From positions 806,001 through 870,000 of the forward strand of contig NZ_JAMZCY010000001.1 in NCBI RefSeq assembly GCF_024519285.1: a DNA stretch of 64,000 nt. The letters run 5' to 3'. Under the pieces are notes generated by a model, which had not been told where the DNA came from, ran no database searches, and worked only from the letters and a program-made list of their open reading frames with translations. This DNA comes from Cohnella sp. WQ 127256 (GTDB lineage: Bacteria; Bacillota; Bacilli; Paenibacillales; Paenibacillaceae). Both the position numbers and the translations under genes were made by a program. This document shows positions 26,027 to 34,556 of the stretch, in pieces (position 1 is the stretch's first letter; the number at the start of each line of letters is the position of its first letter).

Positions 26027-26029
26027 GGT

Positions 26030-27469
26030 ATGGCCATATGGAGATCAGTCGTTGGAAAAATGTGGCTAACGATTATCGGCTTAGTTGCAGTTGTAATAAT
26101 AACGCTTGGACTGTTCCTGCTGGAGTATATCGATTTATCGTTCACTGAGCCAGAGAAAATCAAACATTTGTTCATTTACTCTGGCATTATCGGTTTTCTG
26201 TTAACAACGTTCTTCGCCTTTTTCCTTCTCACCAAAATCACCCAGCCCCTTAGGGAGATGAAGGATGCAGCGAATCGGGTTGCTCAAGGAGATTACTCGA
26301 CCCGGGTAACGATTCGTTCTTCCGATGAAATCGGAGAGCTTGCTAATACATTTAATCAAATGGCTTCTGAATTGCACACGCTCATTCGTGATATTCAGCA
26401 TGAACGAGATCACCTGAGCAGTGTACTAAGAAGTATGACGGACTCGGTTATTTCCTTCAATAATGAAGGGGAGGTCATCCTGACGAATCCTCAAGGCCAA
26501 TGCCTTCTTAAGGATTGGAGTACTGTTGATTGGTCCGACGATGACTTATCGGAGCGCGATTCTAACGTTCCAGGACCGCTTCGTGACCTCTTCCAAAATG
26601 TGATTATTAGTACTAGTGGTAAGGAGCTCACTGGGAAAATCCACGTAAAGAGCGGAGTTTGGTCAGTCGTCATGACGCCACTTGTGTCAACGGATTCGAT
26701 CCGGGGCGCTGTAGCAGTGCTGCGGGATGTCACAGAAGAATTTCGCGTGGACAAGATGCGTAAGGACTTCGTCGCGAATGTATCGCATGAAATTAGAACA
26801 CCCCTATCCATGGTTCAAGGGTATAGTGAAGCGCTCATGGATGATATTGTAGCAACTCCGGAGGAACGGAGGGAGCTGGTGCAGGTCATCCATGATGAAT
26901 CATTAAGAATGGGTCGCCTAGTTAAGGATCTGCTTGATTTAGCGAGGATGGAAGCCGGATATTTAGAGATGGAATTCCAGCAGCTGGATGTGAATGGCCT
27001 CATATCGCGAGTGTATCGTAAGTTTAATGCTTTGGCGAAGGAACGCAACATCGTGCTTACGAAGTCACAGGAGGATCCGAATCTTGTGCTTGAAGCCGCG
27101 GATGTAGATAGACTTGAGCAGGTATTAACAAACCTTATGGATAATGCTCTTCGTCATACCGCATCTGGAGCTGCTATTTCTTTGATTGCCGCTCGTATTG
27201 ATAATGACAAGGGTAGCTGGCTGGAGATTAAGGTTATGGATCTAGGACGGGGTATTCCTCCTGAAGATTTGCCTTTCATCTTCGAACGCTTCTACAAGGC
27301 GGATAAAGCCCGTAAGAGGGAAATGACGGGTGGAACAGGACTTGGACTAGCCATTGTCAAAAACCTGATCGTCGCCCACGGAGGCACGATTAGTGCCACT
27401 AGCCAGCCAGGTGAAGGAACAACATTCTCGATTCATTTGCCCGTTTATGCAAATCGGATTATGAAGTAG
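26030..27469 (+). CDS. resE: Sensor histidine kinase ResE
   Basis: A membrane sensor kinase of 479 residues. Two N-terminal membrane helices (about 10-32 and 44-65) are separated by only a dozen residues, a much shorter extracytoplasmic loop than in B. subtilis ResE (as I recall). A HAMP domain (about 65-120), a PAS-like region, the H box VSHEIRTPL, and the N, G1 (DLGRGIP) and G2 (GTGLGLAIV) boxes follow. With so little outside loop, sensing is more likely within the membrane or through the PAS-like part. Confidence 0.93.
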   Translation: MAIWRSVVGKMWLTIIGLVAVVIITLGLFLLEYIDLSFTEPEKIKHLFIYSGIIGFLLTTFFAFFLLTKITQPLREMKDAANRVAQGDYSTRVTIRSSDEIGELANTFNQMASELHTLIRDIQHERDHLSSVLRSMTDSVISFNNEGEVILTNPQGQCLLKDWSTVDWSDDDLSERDSNVPGPLRDLFQNVIISTSGKELTGKIHVKSGVWSVVMTPLVSTDSIRGAVAVLRDVTEEFRVDKMRKDFVANVSHEIRTPLSMVQGYSEALMDDIVATPEERRELVQVIHDESLRMGRLVKDLLDLARMEAGYLEMEFQQLDVNGLISRVYRKFNALAKERNIVLTKSQEDPNLVLEAADVDRLEQVLTNLMDNALRHTASGAAISLIAARIDNDKGSWLEIKVMDLGRGIPPEDLPFIFERFYKADKARKREMTGGTGLGLAIVKNLIVAHGGTISATSQPGEGTTFSIHLPVYANRIMK

Positions 27470-27473
27470 AAGT

Positions 27474-27518
27474 AAGATCGATTGATCCCGTTTTCCGGTG
27501 ATCACGATCTTTTTTTTG
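27474..27518 (+). terminator. Terminator after resE
   Basis: AAGATCG ... CGATCTT with an inner TGATC/GATCA pairing, followed by eight Ts. Confidence 0.85.
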
Positions 27519-27620
27519 TCTTCAAAACTCACAACAAGGAGATTTCACGATTCAAAAGGCAAACTGTCGCTCCTACAGGAAATACATACCCTCTATTTTC
27601 ATCGATTTAGGAAAGTTGAC

Positions 27621-27664
27621 CAAAAAACGAAAGGGGTGGCACAGGAATGAATCCCTGAACCACC
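27621..27664 (-). terminator. Terminator after serA
   Basis: On the minus strand, GGGTGGTTCAGG pairs with CCTGTGCCACCC (one mismatch) and is followed by a CTTTCG then TTTTTT tract, 35 bp beyond the serA stop. Confidence 0.75.
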
Positions 27665-27700
27665 CATTTTTGACTTTAATCTTGAAAGTCATCTTATTGC

Positions 27701-29293
27701 TTAATCCAAATGAACTTCTTTAGCAGTTTTCAGGTCAGGTAGGGCAGTAAGCTCGCTTAACACTTGCTTAGTTACGCCTTTATCGACACCTAGTAGCATG
27801 ATCGCTTCGCCACCGACGATTTTACGTCCTACTTGCATTGTAGCGATATTGATTTCATTCGTACCAAGCAGTGTACCTACACGACCGATAATGCCTGGTT
27901 TGTCATCATGAGAGATAAGTAGAATATGGCCTTGTGGTTCAACGTCAACTGGGAACTTGTCAACTTGAGTAATTCTAGGTCCGAATCCGTTCAAGAGTGT
28001 ACCAGCGACAAGACGTTCTTCTTTATCTGTGCGCAAAGTTACGCTAACTTGGTTAGTGAACCCTTTGGCTGTATGGGATTTCGTAATCACGATATTTACA
28101 TCGCGGTTCTTAGCAAGATGCATCGCATTAACAACGTTGACTTGATCGGCACCTAAATGATAAGCAAGAACTCCTCCAACAATGTGGCGAGTTAACGGTT
28201 GAGTATCGACTTCGGCTAGATCACCTGCATAAGAAACGGCAATTTCCTTCACAGGACCCGCAGCGATTTGAGCTGCAAAGCTACCTAGCTTCTTACCTAG
28301 CGAGAAGTAAGGCTCAAGCTTAGAAAGAACTTCAGCAGCAACCGGAGGCATGTTAACCGCATTTTTGAACGGCTCACCACGGAGGATGTGTAGAAGTTGC
28401 TCCGAGACATCGATAGCTACATTCTCTTGGGCTTCGATAGTGGAAGCACCCAAATGTGGTGTAACGATGATTTTTGGATGTGATAAGAACGGGTGATCGG
28501 AAGCAGGAGGCTCTTCTTCGAATACGTCGAAAGCCGCTCCAGCAACTCGTCCAGCATCGATTGCTTCAACAAGTGCCAATTCATCGATAATACCGCCGCG
28601 TGCGCAGTTGACGATACGTACGCCTTGCTTGATGCGAGCAAATTGATCTTTGCCGATCATATGACGGGTTTCCGGAGTCAGTGGAGTATGGACAGTAATA
28701 AAGTCAGCCTCAGCAATAATGTCTTCAACGGATGCTTTACGAACACCCATTTTCTCTGCACGTTCTTCCGTTAGGAAGGGATCGAAGCCTAGAACGTTCA
28801 TTCCGAATGCTTTGGCGCGAGCAGCAACCTCGCTACCGATACGTCCCATGCCTAATACTCCAAGCACTTTGTTGCGAAGCTCAACACCAACGAAGGATTT
28901 GCGATCCCAAACGCCGCCTACCGTTTTCAAGTATGCTTGCGGAATGTGGCGAGCAACGGCCATCATCATAGCGAAAGTATGCTCACAGGTTGTGATGGTG
29001 TTTCCATCAGGGGCATTGATAACGATAATACCGCGTTTTGTAGCCGCTTCAAGGTCGATGTTATCGACGCCTACGCCAGCTCTGCCGATTACTTTTAACT
29101 GCTTACCGGCATTCATAATTTTTTCTGTTACACGAGTCTGGCTACGAACGAGTAATGCGTCATATTCACCAATGATGGATACTAGCTCGTCTTCGCTTAA
29201 ACCTGTTTTCTTGTCAATAGTAATGTCGGAAGCTTCAACTAGAAGTGAAATACCTAAGTCGCTAATCGGATCTGATACCAAAACTTTAAACAT
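27701..29293 (-). CDS. serA: D-3-phosphoglycerate dehydrogenase
   Basis: Oxidises 3-phosphoglycerate with NAD, the first step of serine synthesis. The 530-residue type I enzyme has the catalytic/NAD domain with the dinucleotide motif LGMGRIGSEVA, the RGGIIDE segment, an intervening domain, and a C-terminal ACT domain (roughly the last 75 residues) that commonly senses serine. The start is the ATG at 29293, preceded by GAAGGAGG; a longer frame reaches 29410 but runs through the structured leader. It is transcribed leftward, opposite to most of the window. Confidence 0.95.
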   Translation of the reverse strand: MFKVLVSDPISDLGISLLVEASDITIDKKTGLSEDELVSIIGEYDALLVRSQTRVTEKIMNAGKQLKVIGRAGVGVDNIDLEAATKRGIIVINAPDGNTITTCEHTFAMMMAVARHIPQAYLKTVGGVWDRKSFVGVELRNKVLGVLGMGRIGSEVAARAKAFGMNVLGFDPFLTEERAEKMGVRKASVEDIIAEADFITVHTPLTPETRHMIGKDQFARIKQGVRIVNCARGGIIDELALVEAIDAGRVAGAAFDVFEEEPPASDHPFLSHPKIIVTPHLGASTIEAQENVAIDVSEQLLHILRGEPFKNAVNMPPVAAEVLSKLEPYFSLGKKLGSFAAQIAAGPVKEIAVSYAGDLAEVDTQPLTRHIVGGVLAYHLGADQVNVVNAMHLAKNRDVNIVITKSHTAKGFTNQVSVTLRTDKEERLVAGTLLNGFGPRITQVDKFPVDVEPQGHILLISHDDKPGIIGRVGTLLGTNEINIATMQVGRKIVGGEAIMLLGVDKGVTKQVLSELTALPDLKTAKEVHLD

Positions 29294-29298
29294 GTGTG

Positions 29299-29391
29299 GA
29301 ATCCTCCTTCGAAATATAGAAAACACCCTCAACCGCCGCTCTCCGCATGAAGCGGACATACGGTGCGTAGAGGGTGACTCCGCAAGGTCAC
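29299..29391 (-). promoter_or_regulatory. Structured serA leader RNA
   Basis: The transcribed leader is about 146 nt. On the minus strand GTGAC (29391-29387) can pair with GTCAC (29378-29374), while CACCCTC (29376-29370) can pair with GAGGGTG (29330-29324). The two stems share bases 29374-29376, so they exclude each other. A small CCGC/GCGG hairpin lies inside the second stem. No T-box motif is present. A regulatory role is an inference. Confidence 0.45.
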
Positions 29392-29445
29392 TTCTATTCT
29401 TGTTTCTCAATACGCACGAGCACCGGTTCCAATTGCCTATCCTAT

Positions 29446-29473
29446 TTTATAGCAATGAGATAGGCAATTGCAA
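29446..29473 (-). promoter_or_regulatory. Candidate serA promoter
   Basis: On the minus strand TTGCAA (29473-29468), a 16-bp spacer and TATAAA (29451-29446). The -10 lies in the centre of an 11-bp perfect inverted repeat AATTGCCTATC / GATAGGCAATT (29431-29441 and 29459-29469), a possible operator. Confidence 0.55.
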
Positions 29474-29524
29474 TGGCGAAAGTGCAACAAAATGATTCGA
29501 ACCTACGTTAATTGACAAATAGCT

Positions 29525-30445
29525 TTACTTTCCAGGGAAGAAAAACGGAAGCTGTGGCAATTGCTCACTATCGTAGAAGCGAGATTTCATTTCAGCGAAG
29601 TCGCCACTACGAACAGCTTCAGTACTTGTTAATAGCTCTGCGATTGCGTTGAAGCTCTTGACCTTCCGCTTTTCTGCTTGACCTGAGAGAATAAATTGAT
29701 CGATTCTCGCAGTCAAATCATGCGGCAAATATTCAGACATTTGCAATTGTGCGGCCAAGTAGTCGGAGGATATTTTGTTCTTAACGAGGAACGGTAGTTT
29801 CTTCCATGCCGCGATCGTAAGAACTTCAGGGCTTTCGTAATTGTCAGGAATATCGGAGTTGACTGATTTAGCCCAGCTTACCATGGAGCTATAATATTCC
29901 TTCTGGGCATTTAGTGATTGAGTACGCCCTTCCTTGTAGAAGGAATCTTTGTTAATTTTGTCCATTACCATGTCTGCAGTACCTTCATTGGCCGAAGCTG
30001 CTAACGAAGAGAACGTTTCTTGGAATAGCTTTAAGCTTTTTAAGTAGCTTGTTTGTGAGTTTTTAAGTTGTGGTGAGATTGGAGCTACATAAACCGCTTT
30101 TACTGAGTCATACTTTTTCTGGGCAGATTTGGATAATTCCTTCATAGATGCCGCACGATCCGCAGTTGGATCGGATTGCCACTTATTTTGGGCGGCGAAC
30201 CAATCGTTTTGAAATTCACGGTAAGGTAAAAATACGGTATGATAGAATGAAACTAAATCTTGTTGTTGGTAGGCATTTGGTTGCGGGGTTGCCGCTGCCT
30301 CTTGCACCTCACTTGCGACTTGCTTGGCTTCGGTTCTATCAGTGCCCACTTTAACGCCGTAAAAAAAAGCACCCACTGCGATGACAAGCATGAGTAAGAA
30401 AGCTAGAGAAAACATGAGATCTGATCTGTTTAGGCGCTTTTCCAT
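29525..30445 (-). CDS. Membrane-anchored protein of unknown function
   Basis: I do not recognise this 306-residue protein. It has a short basic N-terminus, one membrane helix (about 10-30), a Gln/Ala-rich linker and then a mostly helical, charged extracytoplasmic region with few cysteines and no catalytic motif I can see. GGAGTAACCG precedes the ATG. It lies upstream of serA on the same strand, 231 bp away, and diverges from the CAAX-protease gene. A cell-surface helical domain is the most that can be said. Confidence 0.7.
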   Translation of the reverse strand: MEKRLNRSDLMFSLAFLLMLVIAVGAFFYGVKVGTDRTEAKQVASEVQEAAATPQPNAYQQQDLVSFYHTVFLPYREFQNDWFAAQNKWQSDPTADRAASMKELSKSAQKKYDSVKAVYVAPISPQLKNSQTSYLKSLKLFQETFSSLAASANEGTADMVMDKINKDSFYKEGRTQSLNAQKEYYSSMVSWAKSVNSDIPDNYESPEVLTIAAWKKLPFLVKNKISSDYLAAQLQMSEYLPHDLTARIDQFILSGQAEKRKVKSFNAIAELLTSTEAVRSGDFAEMKSRFYDSEQLPQLPFFFPGK

Positions 30446-30539
30446 CGGTTACTCCTTTGAACGGTAGTTTGTTGGTAGTCCTAGTATAGAAAAAAAAATT
30501 GCACTTGAACACACAAAAATTCACAAAATACGAGGGAAC

Positions 30540-31133
30540 ATGAAAAAATTCGACATTAGAAACATCAAAATACGCAAAGTAACCGTTGACCAGTTGAATG
30601 ATAAGATGCTACTAATGAATTTGTATGTAACCCAAGTGCTTACACTTATTATCGGAATTGTGTGGATTTTATTTCAGGGTCGAAATCCTCTTGATTTTTT
30701 CAAATTGCCGATAACTAATGATTTTATTATCTGGGGAACAGGTCTGGCGATTCTTGTTTTAATTTTTGATTTAGGGATCTCCCGTTTCGTCCCAGAAGAA
30801 GCGGCAGATGATGGTGGCGTTAACGAAAGAATTTTTAAAACAAGAGCATTGTGGCATATCGCCGTAATTTCTTTGGTTGTTGCGATTTGCGAAGAGGTTT
30901 TGTTCCGTGGAGCTATTCAATTCGCGATAGGACCTTATTGGACTAGTATTTTATTTGCTGCAATCCACGTTCGTTATTTACGTCATTGGATACCGACGGG
31001 CTTGGTATTCTTGATCAGTTATGGTTTAGGTTGGATTATGATTCATACAGGTACGTTATGGGCTCCCATTTTGGCCCATTTTCTAATTGATTTCGTGATG
31101 GGTTGCATCATACGTTTTCGGAGGGAAGAGTAA
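30540..31133 (+). CDS. CPBP-family intramembrane metalloprotease (YpbD-like)
   Basis: A 197-residue multi-pass protein with the CAAX-protease/bacteriocin-processing signature EEVLFRG (EExxxR) at about residues 120-126 and a later conserved His in LAHFLIDF. Such proteins are glutamate/histidine intramembrane proteases; the substrate is unknown. B. subtilis ypbD is in the same chromosomal region. The stop overlaps the next start by one base. Confidence 0.82.
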   Translation: MKKFDIRNIKIRKVTVDQLNDKMLLMNLYVTQVLTLIIGIVWILFQGRNPLDFFKLPITNDFIIWGTGLAILVLIFDLGISRFVPEEAADDGGVNERIFKTRALWHIAVISLVVAICEEVLFRGAIQFAIGPYWTSILFAAIHVRYLRHWIPTGLVFLISYGLGWIMIHTGTLWAPILAHFLIDFVMGCIIRFRREE

Positions 31134-31429
31134 TGCAAGAGGAAGGCGATTCTTCATCGGTATGGGGTAAATATGTTGCGGCCAAGAAAACGGCTTTCGG
31201 TACCCCGGAGGATAGCGAGGCGCTTCAAGGCTTAGCTGAGCTGGAGGCTGCTATAGCAGAGAAAGCAGCTAACTCCGGGATCCCGGAAATTGGATTGCCT
31301 CCGCGTTCGGGCGTTCATCCAGTTAAACGAAGCCAAATGTCTAGATGGTTTTATTTGACACTTGTTATTTTATTCGCCTCTTTGGTGATTGGTTTAATAT
31401 GGTGGGGACAACGTGAATATAATTATTGA
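31133..31429 (+). CDS. Small single-pass membrane protein of unknown function
   Basis: A 98-residue protein with an acidic, Ala/Glu-rich N-terminal part and one C-terminal membrane helix (about 70-92), so it is probably tail-anchored. ATG 31133 follows GGAGGGAAGAG and overlaps the CPBP protease stop by one base. That coupling suggests a partner or substrate of the protease, but there is no direct evidence. Confidence 0.7.
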   Translation: MQEEGDSSSVWGKYVAAKKTAFGTPEDSEALQGLAELEAAIAEKAANSGIPEIGLPPRSGVHPVKRSQMSRWFYLTLVILFASLVIGLIWWGQREYNY

Positions 31430-31470
31430 AAAAAGGGCCATTGAGCATCATTGCTCAATGGCCCTTTTTT
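31429..31470. terminator. Bidirectional terminator between convergent genes
   Basis: GGGCCATTGAGCA and TGCTCAATGGCCC form a perfect 13-bp stem with a 4-base loop; there are six As before and six Ts after, so it can serve both the + strand pair on the left and the minus-strand deacetylase on the right. Confidence 0.93.
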
Positions 31471-31476
31471 GTGAAG

Positions 31477-32334
31477 TTACAGTTCAGTATCAATGGCATT
31501 AGGATCAACGAAGGAATAACCCTTCTCCTCTAGCTGGGTGAGTAAGTTATCTAATGTTTTGGCGGTCCATGGTAGCTCATGCATAAGAATGTTACTTCCT
31601 GAGTGCAATTGCTCCATGACATTGTCGATTACGGCTTGAGGCCGTTTTTCTTCAGCAATTTTGCTCATATCCCAGTCCAGAGAGCCGTTGGACCAGGTCA
31701 TGAACAATAATCCGTTGTCCTTAGATATTTTGCGCACATCATCATTAGAGGCTCCAAATGGAGGCCTGAAGAAAACGGGAGATTTGCCCGTAATTTCTTT
31801 AACAAGCGATTGTACTTGTTCGATTTGTTCTTTGATTTTCGGTGCTTTTTCTTTCTTCAAAGAGATGTGATCCCAGGAGTGATTACCGATAACCTGGTTG
31901 CGCTCGTCAATGACTTTGAGAAGATCAGGATTTTCTTTCACGCGATAACCATTTACGAAAAAGATGGCTTTCGCATTATGTTTGTCCAATGTATCTAACA
32001 AAGGATCCAGCGTTGCATGATCTTTAGGGCCGTCATCAAAAGTAAGGAGAACAACTTTGCTTTCCGTCTTTTCTTTATCAATAGGAACAATGAAATAATT
32101 TTTATTCATTTGATACGTTTTCTCAACTTCGGTTGGTTCAGGTGCGGTGCTTGGTTCGATTTCATCGGAAGCAGAAGCTTCTGGACTGGAAGAAGAAGTA
32201 GGAGTTGGTGAAGCGGTCTCCGTGACGGTAGGAGGGGACGAAGAACTACTGCCGTTTGTTGTAGAGCTATTTCCGCAGGCGGCAAGGCCTAATAGTAAAA
32301 CGGTTGTACATAATGCAATTACTAGACGATTCAT
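31477..32334 (-). CDS. Polysaccharide deacetylase lipoprotein
   Basis: A secreted NodB-family deacetylase of 285 residues. The lipobox LGLAAC places the lipidated Cys near residue 20. A Ser/Thr/Pro/Glu-rich linker follows (about 23-70). The NodB motifs are TFDDGP (motif 1), NHSWDH (metal-binding histidines), RPPFGAS (motif 3), DWD and a late MHELP. Likely substrates are peptidoglycan or other N-acetylated surface glycans. The start is the ATG at 32334 with GGAGGT upstream. Confidence 0.9.
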   Translation of the reverse strand: MNRLVIALCTTVLLLGLAACGNSSTTNGSSSSSPPTVTETASPTPTSSSSPEASASDEIEPSTAPEPTEVEKTYQMNKNYFIVPIDKEKTESKVVLLTFDDGPKDHATLDPLLDTLDKHNAKAIFFVNGYRVKENPDLLKVIDERNQVIGNHSWDHISLKKEKAPKIKEQIEQVQSLVKEITGKSPVFFRPPFGASNDDVRKISKDNGLLFMTWSNGSLDWDMSKIAEEKRPQAVIDNVMEQLHSGSNILMHELPWTAKTLDNLLTQLEEKGYSFVDPNAIDTEL

Positions 32335-32481
32335 GATGAAATGACCTCCAATTAACATTCGTTGCGTAAGTCCGATTGTATCATAATTACCCCATTTTTC
32401 GACAGGTGACAACCTTCCTTATTTTGATGGGGCATGTCTTACGATCACTCGGTCACACTAAAGCTAATAAGGAGGTGGCAA

Positions 32482-32811
32482 ATGAAAATCGGGACTTTCA
32501 TTTTAGGTGGATTAGCGGGCGCTGCAGTTGTTATGATGATCCAACGCAATCAAACGATGACTGCTGTTGCAGCAAGCGTTGGAAGTAATATTAAGCACCG
32601 AATGAATCACATGAAAAACGATGTTGTAGGGAAGGCGATTGATAAAAGCTTTTCAAGCAGCTTTAAGACTTCGATGAACACCGAAAAGCATGACGCTTCA
32701 TCATCCTCCCTACATGGTGAAGGTCTGAAAGAGGTTGAAAAACTGATCTCGCAGGACCCAGATGTAAGCAAAGAAATTAACACCATATTAGAGCAGAACG
32801 GACAACATTAA
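32482..32811 (+). CDS. Small membrane protein (YtxH-like layout), unknown function
   Basis: A 109-residue protein with a short N-terminal hydrophobic helix (about 3-20, GTFILGGLAGAAVVMMI) followed by a charged, Ser-rich cytoplasmic or surface tail. The layout resembles YtxH-type stress proteins but the similarity is not conclusive. AAGGAGGTGG lies just before ATG 32482. It is transcribed alone, ending at a strong hairpin. Confidence 0.65.
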   Translation: MKIGTFILGGLAGAAVVMMIQRNQTMTAVAASVGSNIKHRMNHMKNDVVGKAIDKSFSSSFKTSMNTEKHDASSSSLHGEGLKEVEKLISQDPDVSKEINTILEQNGQH

Positions 32812-32839
32812 ATGTAATTGTTCAGGAATGAATGCAGGG

Positions 32840-32890
32840 AAAAAACGGCATCGTCCTCTCCGGATAGGAGAGGCATGATGCCGTTTTTTT
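32840..32890. terminator. Terminator with A and T flanks
   Basis: AAAAAACGGCAT ... ATGCCGTTTTTTT with an inner CCTCTC/GAGAGG stem. The A-run before it makes it potentially bidirectional. Confidence 0.9.
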
Positions 32891-32923
32891 GTATTTCGAG
32901 GGTTTTCCCTAGTGCATTTCAGT

Positions 32924-32948
32924 TTGAGAAGTGATAACATGTTCTCAA
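32924..32948. promoter_or_regulatory. Palindromic site upstream of mecA
   Basis: TTGAGAA, 11 bp, TTCTCAA: a perfect 7-bp inverted repeat 69 bp before the mecA start. The centre (GTGATAACATG) also has an inverted partner TGTTATCAC at 32987-32995. This is operator-like in form; the binding factor is unknown. Confidence 0.4.
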
Positions 32949-33016
32949 GAAAGTTTCATTCACGCATTATATGCTTAATCATAAGCTGTTATCACCCACA
33001 GAAGGAGGATCCTGTC

Positions 33017-33616
33017 ATGAGGATGGAGCGGCTTAGCCAAGATAAAATTCGGATTTTTCTCACCTTCGATGATTTGACTGAGCGCGGGATCCAGAAGGAA
33101 GATATGTGGCGCGAGATTCCGAAGGTTCATGAGTTATTTAGTGAAATGATGGATCAAGCCTACAATGAGCTTGGCTTTGATGCCTCTGGCCCGCTAGCTG
33201 TTGAAGTGTTCGCAATGCCTGCACAAGGAATGGTTGTAATTGTCACAAGAGGTAAGCTAGAGAGGGATGCAAACTCATCATCTGAGGATGATGAAGAAGT
33301 TTATGAATTGGAAGTTACGCTTGAACAGAGCGAAGCTATTATATATCGATTTAAAGACATTGAAGACGCGATCGGTGCGGCAAAAACATTATTTGGTCAT
33401 TTAACGGATGAAGGAACCATGTACCGTTATCAGAACCAATGGGTGCTCTTCTTTGATCCCGCAGGTATGGAAAGCGCGGGTTATCATGCTTTAATCGCTG
33501 TATTAGCCGAGTATGGAGAGGCAACATCCATTACGCATGCTGTTCTAGAGGAATACGGTAAAGTAATTATTGACAAGAATGCTGTTAAAGTTTTAGCGGA
33601 AAATTTTTCTAATTAA
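33017..33616 (+). CDS. mecA: ClpC adaptor protein MecA/YpbH
   Basis: An adaptor that delivers substrates such as ComK to ClpCP and triggers ClpC assembly. The 199 residues include the N-terminal substrate-binding domain starting MRMERLSQDKIRIFLTFDDLTERG, an acidic linker (about 85-100) and the C-terminal ClpC-binding domain. The length and the region are closer to YpbH than to MecA of B. subtilis. ATG 33017 follows GAAGGAGG; a longer frame from 32912 has no ribosome binding site and runs through the palindromes. Confidence 0.9.
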   Translation: MRMERLSQDKIRIFLTFDDLTERGIQKEDMWREIPKVHELFSEMMDQAYNELGFDASGPLAVEVFAMPAQGMVVIVTRGKLERDANSSSEDDEEVYELEVTLEQSEAIIYRFKDIEDAIGAAKTLFGHLTDEGTMYRYQNQWVLFFDPAGMESAGYHALIAVLAEYGEATSITHAVLEEYGKVIIDKNAVKVLAENFSN

Positions 33617-33637
33617 GCAAATCGATCAGTACAGTTA

Positions 33638-33679
33638 AGTAACCAAGCCGATTGCACATGGTTTGGTTGCTTTTTTTTG
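33638..33679 (+). terminator. Terminator after mecA
   Basis: GTAACCAAGCC and GGTTTGGTTGC form an imperfect stem followed by eight Ts. Confidence 0.8.
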
Positions 33680-33807
33680 CCATTTTATTTATTTTTCTGA
33701 AAAAGCTGGTACTTTGTCCAGTCAATATTTTTGATTTTCACTCAAAGTTCTTTTTTTTAGCTCCTCTTTTGCTGTTATAATAGATGGGGTAAGAAGGGAG
33801 GGGACTC

Positions 33808-34506
33808 ATGGTCTCGCTCATGTCGATATTAGCGGCCTCGATTGCACCTGGAATAGCATTGTTGGTTTATTTCTATTGGAAAGACCGCTACGACACTGAG
33901 CCGGTCTCGATCGTCATCCGGATGTTCCTGACTGGAGTTCTAATCGTAATACCGATAATGATCGTACAACGTGGGTTAGTGCTTTGGTGGGGAGAATCGC
34001 CATTCACCTTTTCCTTTATTATATCTTCTGGTGTTGAAGAGTTCTTCAAGTGGTTCGTCCTCTATCATATTATATATAACCATACGGAGTTTGATGAACC
34101 GTATGATGGAATCGTCTATGCCGTCGCTGTATCACTCGGGTTTGCGACTTTAGAAAATGTGCTGTATGCCTTCCTGCAACCCGCAACATTCAGTACACTT
34201 ATGATGCGAGCATTGCTTCCGGTATCAGGACATGCATTGTTTGGTGTATTCATGGGCTACTCATTGGGGAAAGCCAAATTTTCTGTCGGTAGGAGTGTTA
34301 AGATTCACCTAGGTCTATCATTGCTGTTACCTATTATTTGGCATGGCGTATATGATTTTATATTACTGACCGTACCTGCCACGTGGATTTGGCTTGTTGT
34401 TCCTTTTATGTTTTTGCTTTGGTTCGGGGGCATGCGTAAGGTGAACAATGCGAATGCCGTCTCTCCTTTTCGGTTCTTAAAACGTGAGGAAGAGATTAAA
34501 TCGTAA
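33808..34506 (+). CDS. prsW: PrsW-family glutamic intramembrane protease
   Basis: In B. subtilis PrsW makes the site-1 cut in the anti-sigma factor RsiW, releasing sigma-W on envelope stress. The 232-residue protein has seven or eight membrane segments and the family motifs EEFFKW, EFDEPYDGIVYA, the GFATLENVLY segment, and histidines in SGHALFG and WHGVYDF. AAGGGAGGGG precedes ATG 33808. It lies two genes before ypeB as in Bacillus, but without sleB. Confidence 0.92.
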   Translation: MVSLMSILAASIAPGIALLVYFYWKDRYDTEPVSIVIRMFLTGVLIVIPIMIVQRGLVLWWGESPFTFSFIISSGVEEFFKWFVLYHIIYNHTEFDEPYDGIVYAVAVSLGFATLENVLYAFLQPATFSTLMMRALLPVSGHALFGVFMGYSLGKAKFSVGRSVKIHLGLSLLLPIIWHGVYDFILLTVPATWIWLVVPFMFLLWFGGMRKVNNANAVSPFRFLKREEEIKS

Positions 34507-34556
34507 TCGTTCCGTCTATACTGGGTGTGGGAATATCCGGTAGGGGGGAATTACAG

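Noticed and set aside
29294..29410. N-terminal extension of SerA (39 extra residues)
   Set aside because: It translates the structured leader; the ATG at 29293 has a strong GAAGGAGG and the standard protein start MFKVLVSD.
29294..29440. T-box riboswitch before serA
   Set aside because: The T-box sequence (AGGGTGGNACCGCG) and a terminator/antiterminator pair are absent; only a general structured leader is supported.
28719..29495. 258-codon plus-strand frame across serA and its leader
   Set aside because: Antisense to serA, Ser/Pro/Thr-rich, no similarity to anything I know.
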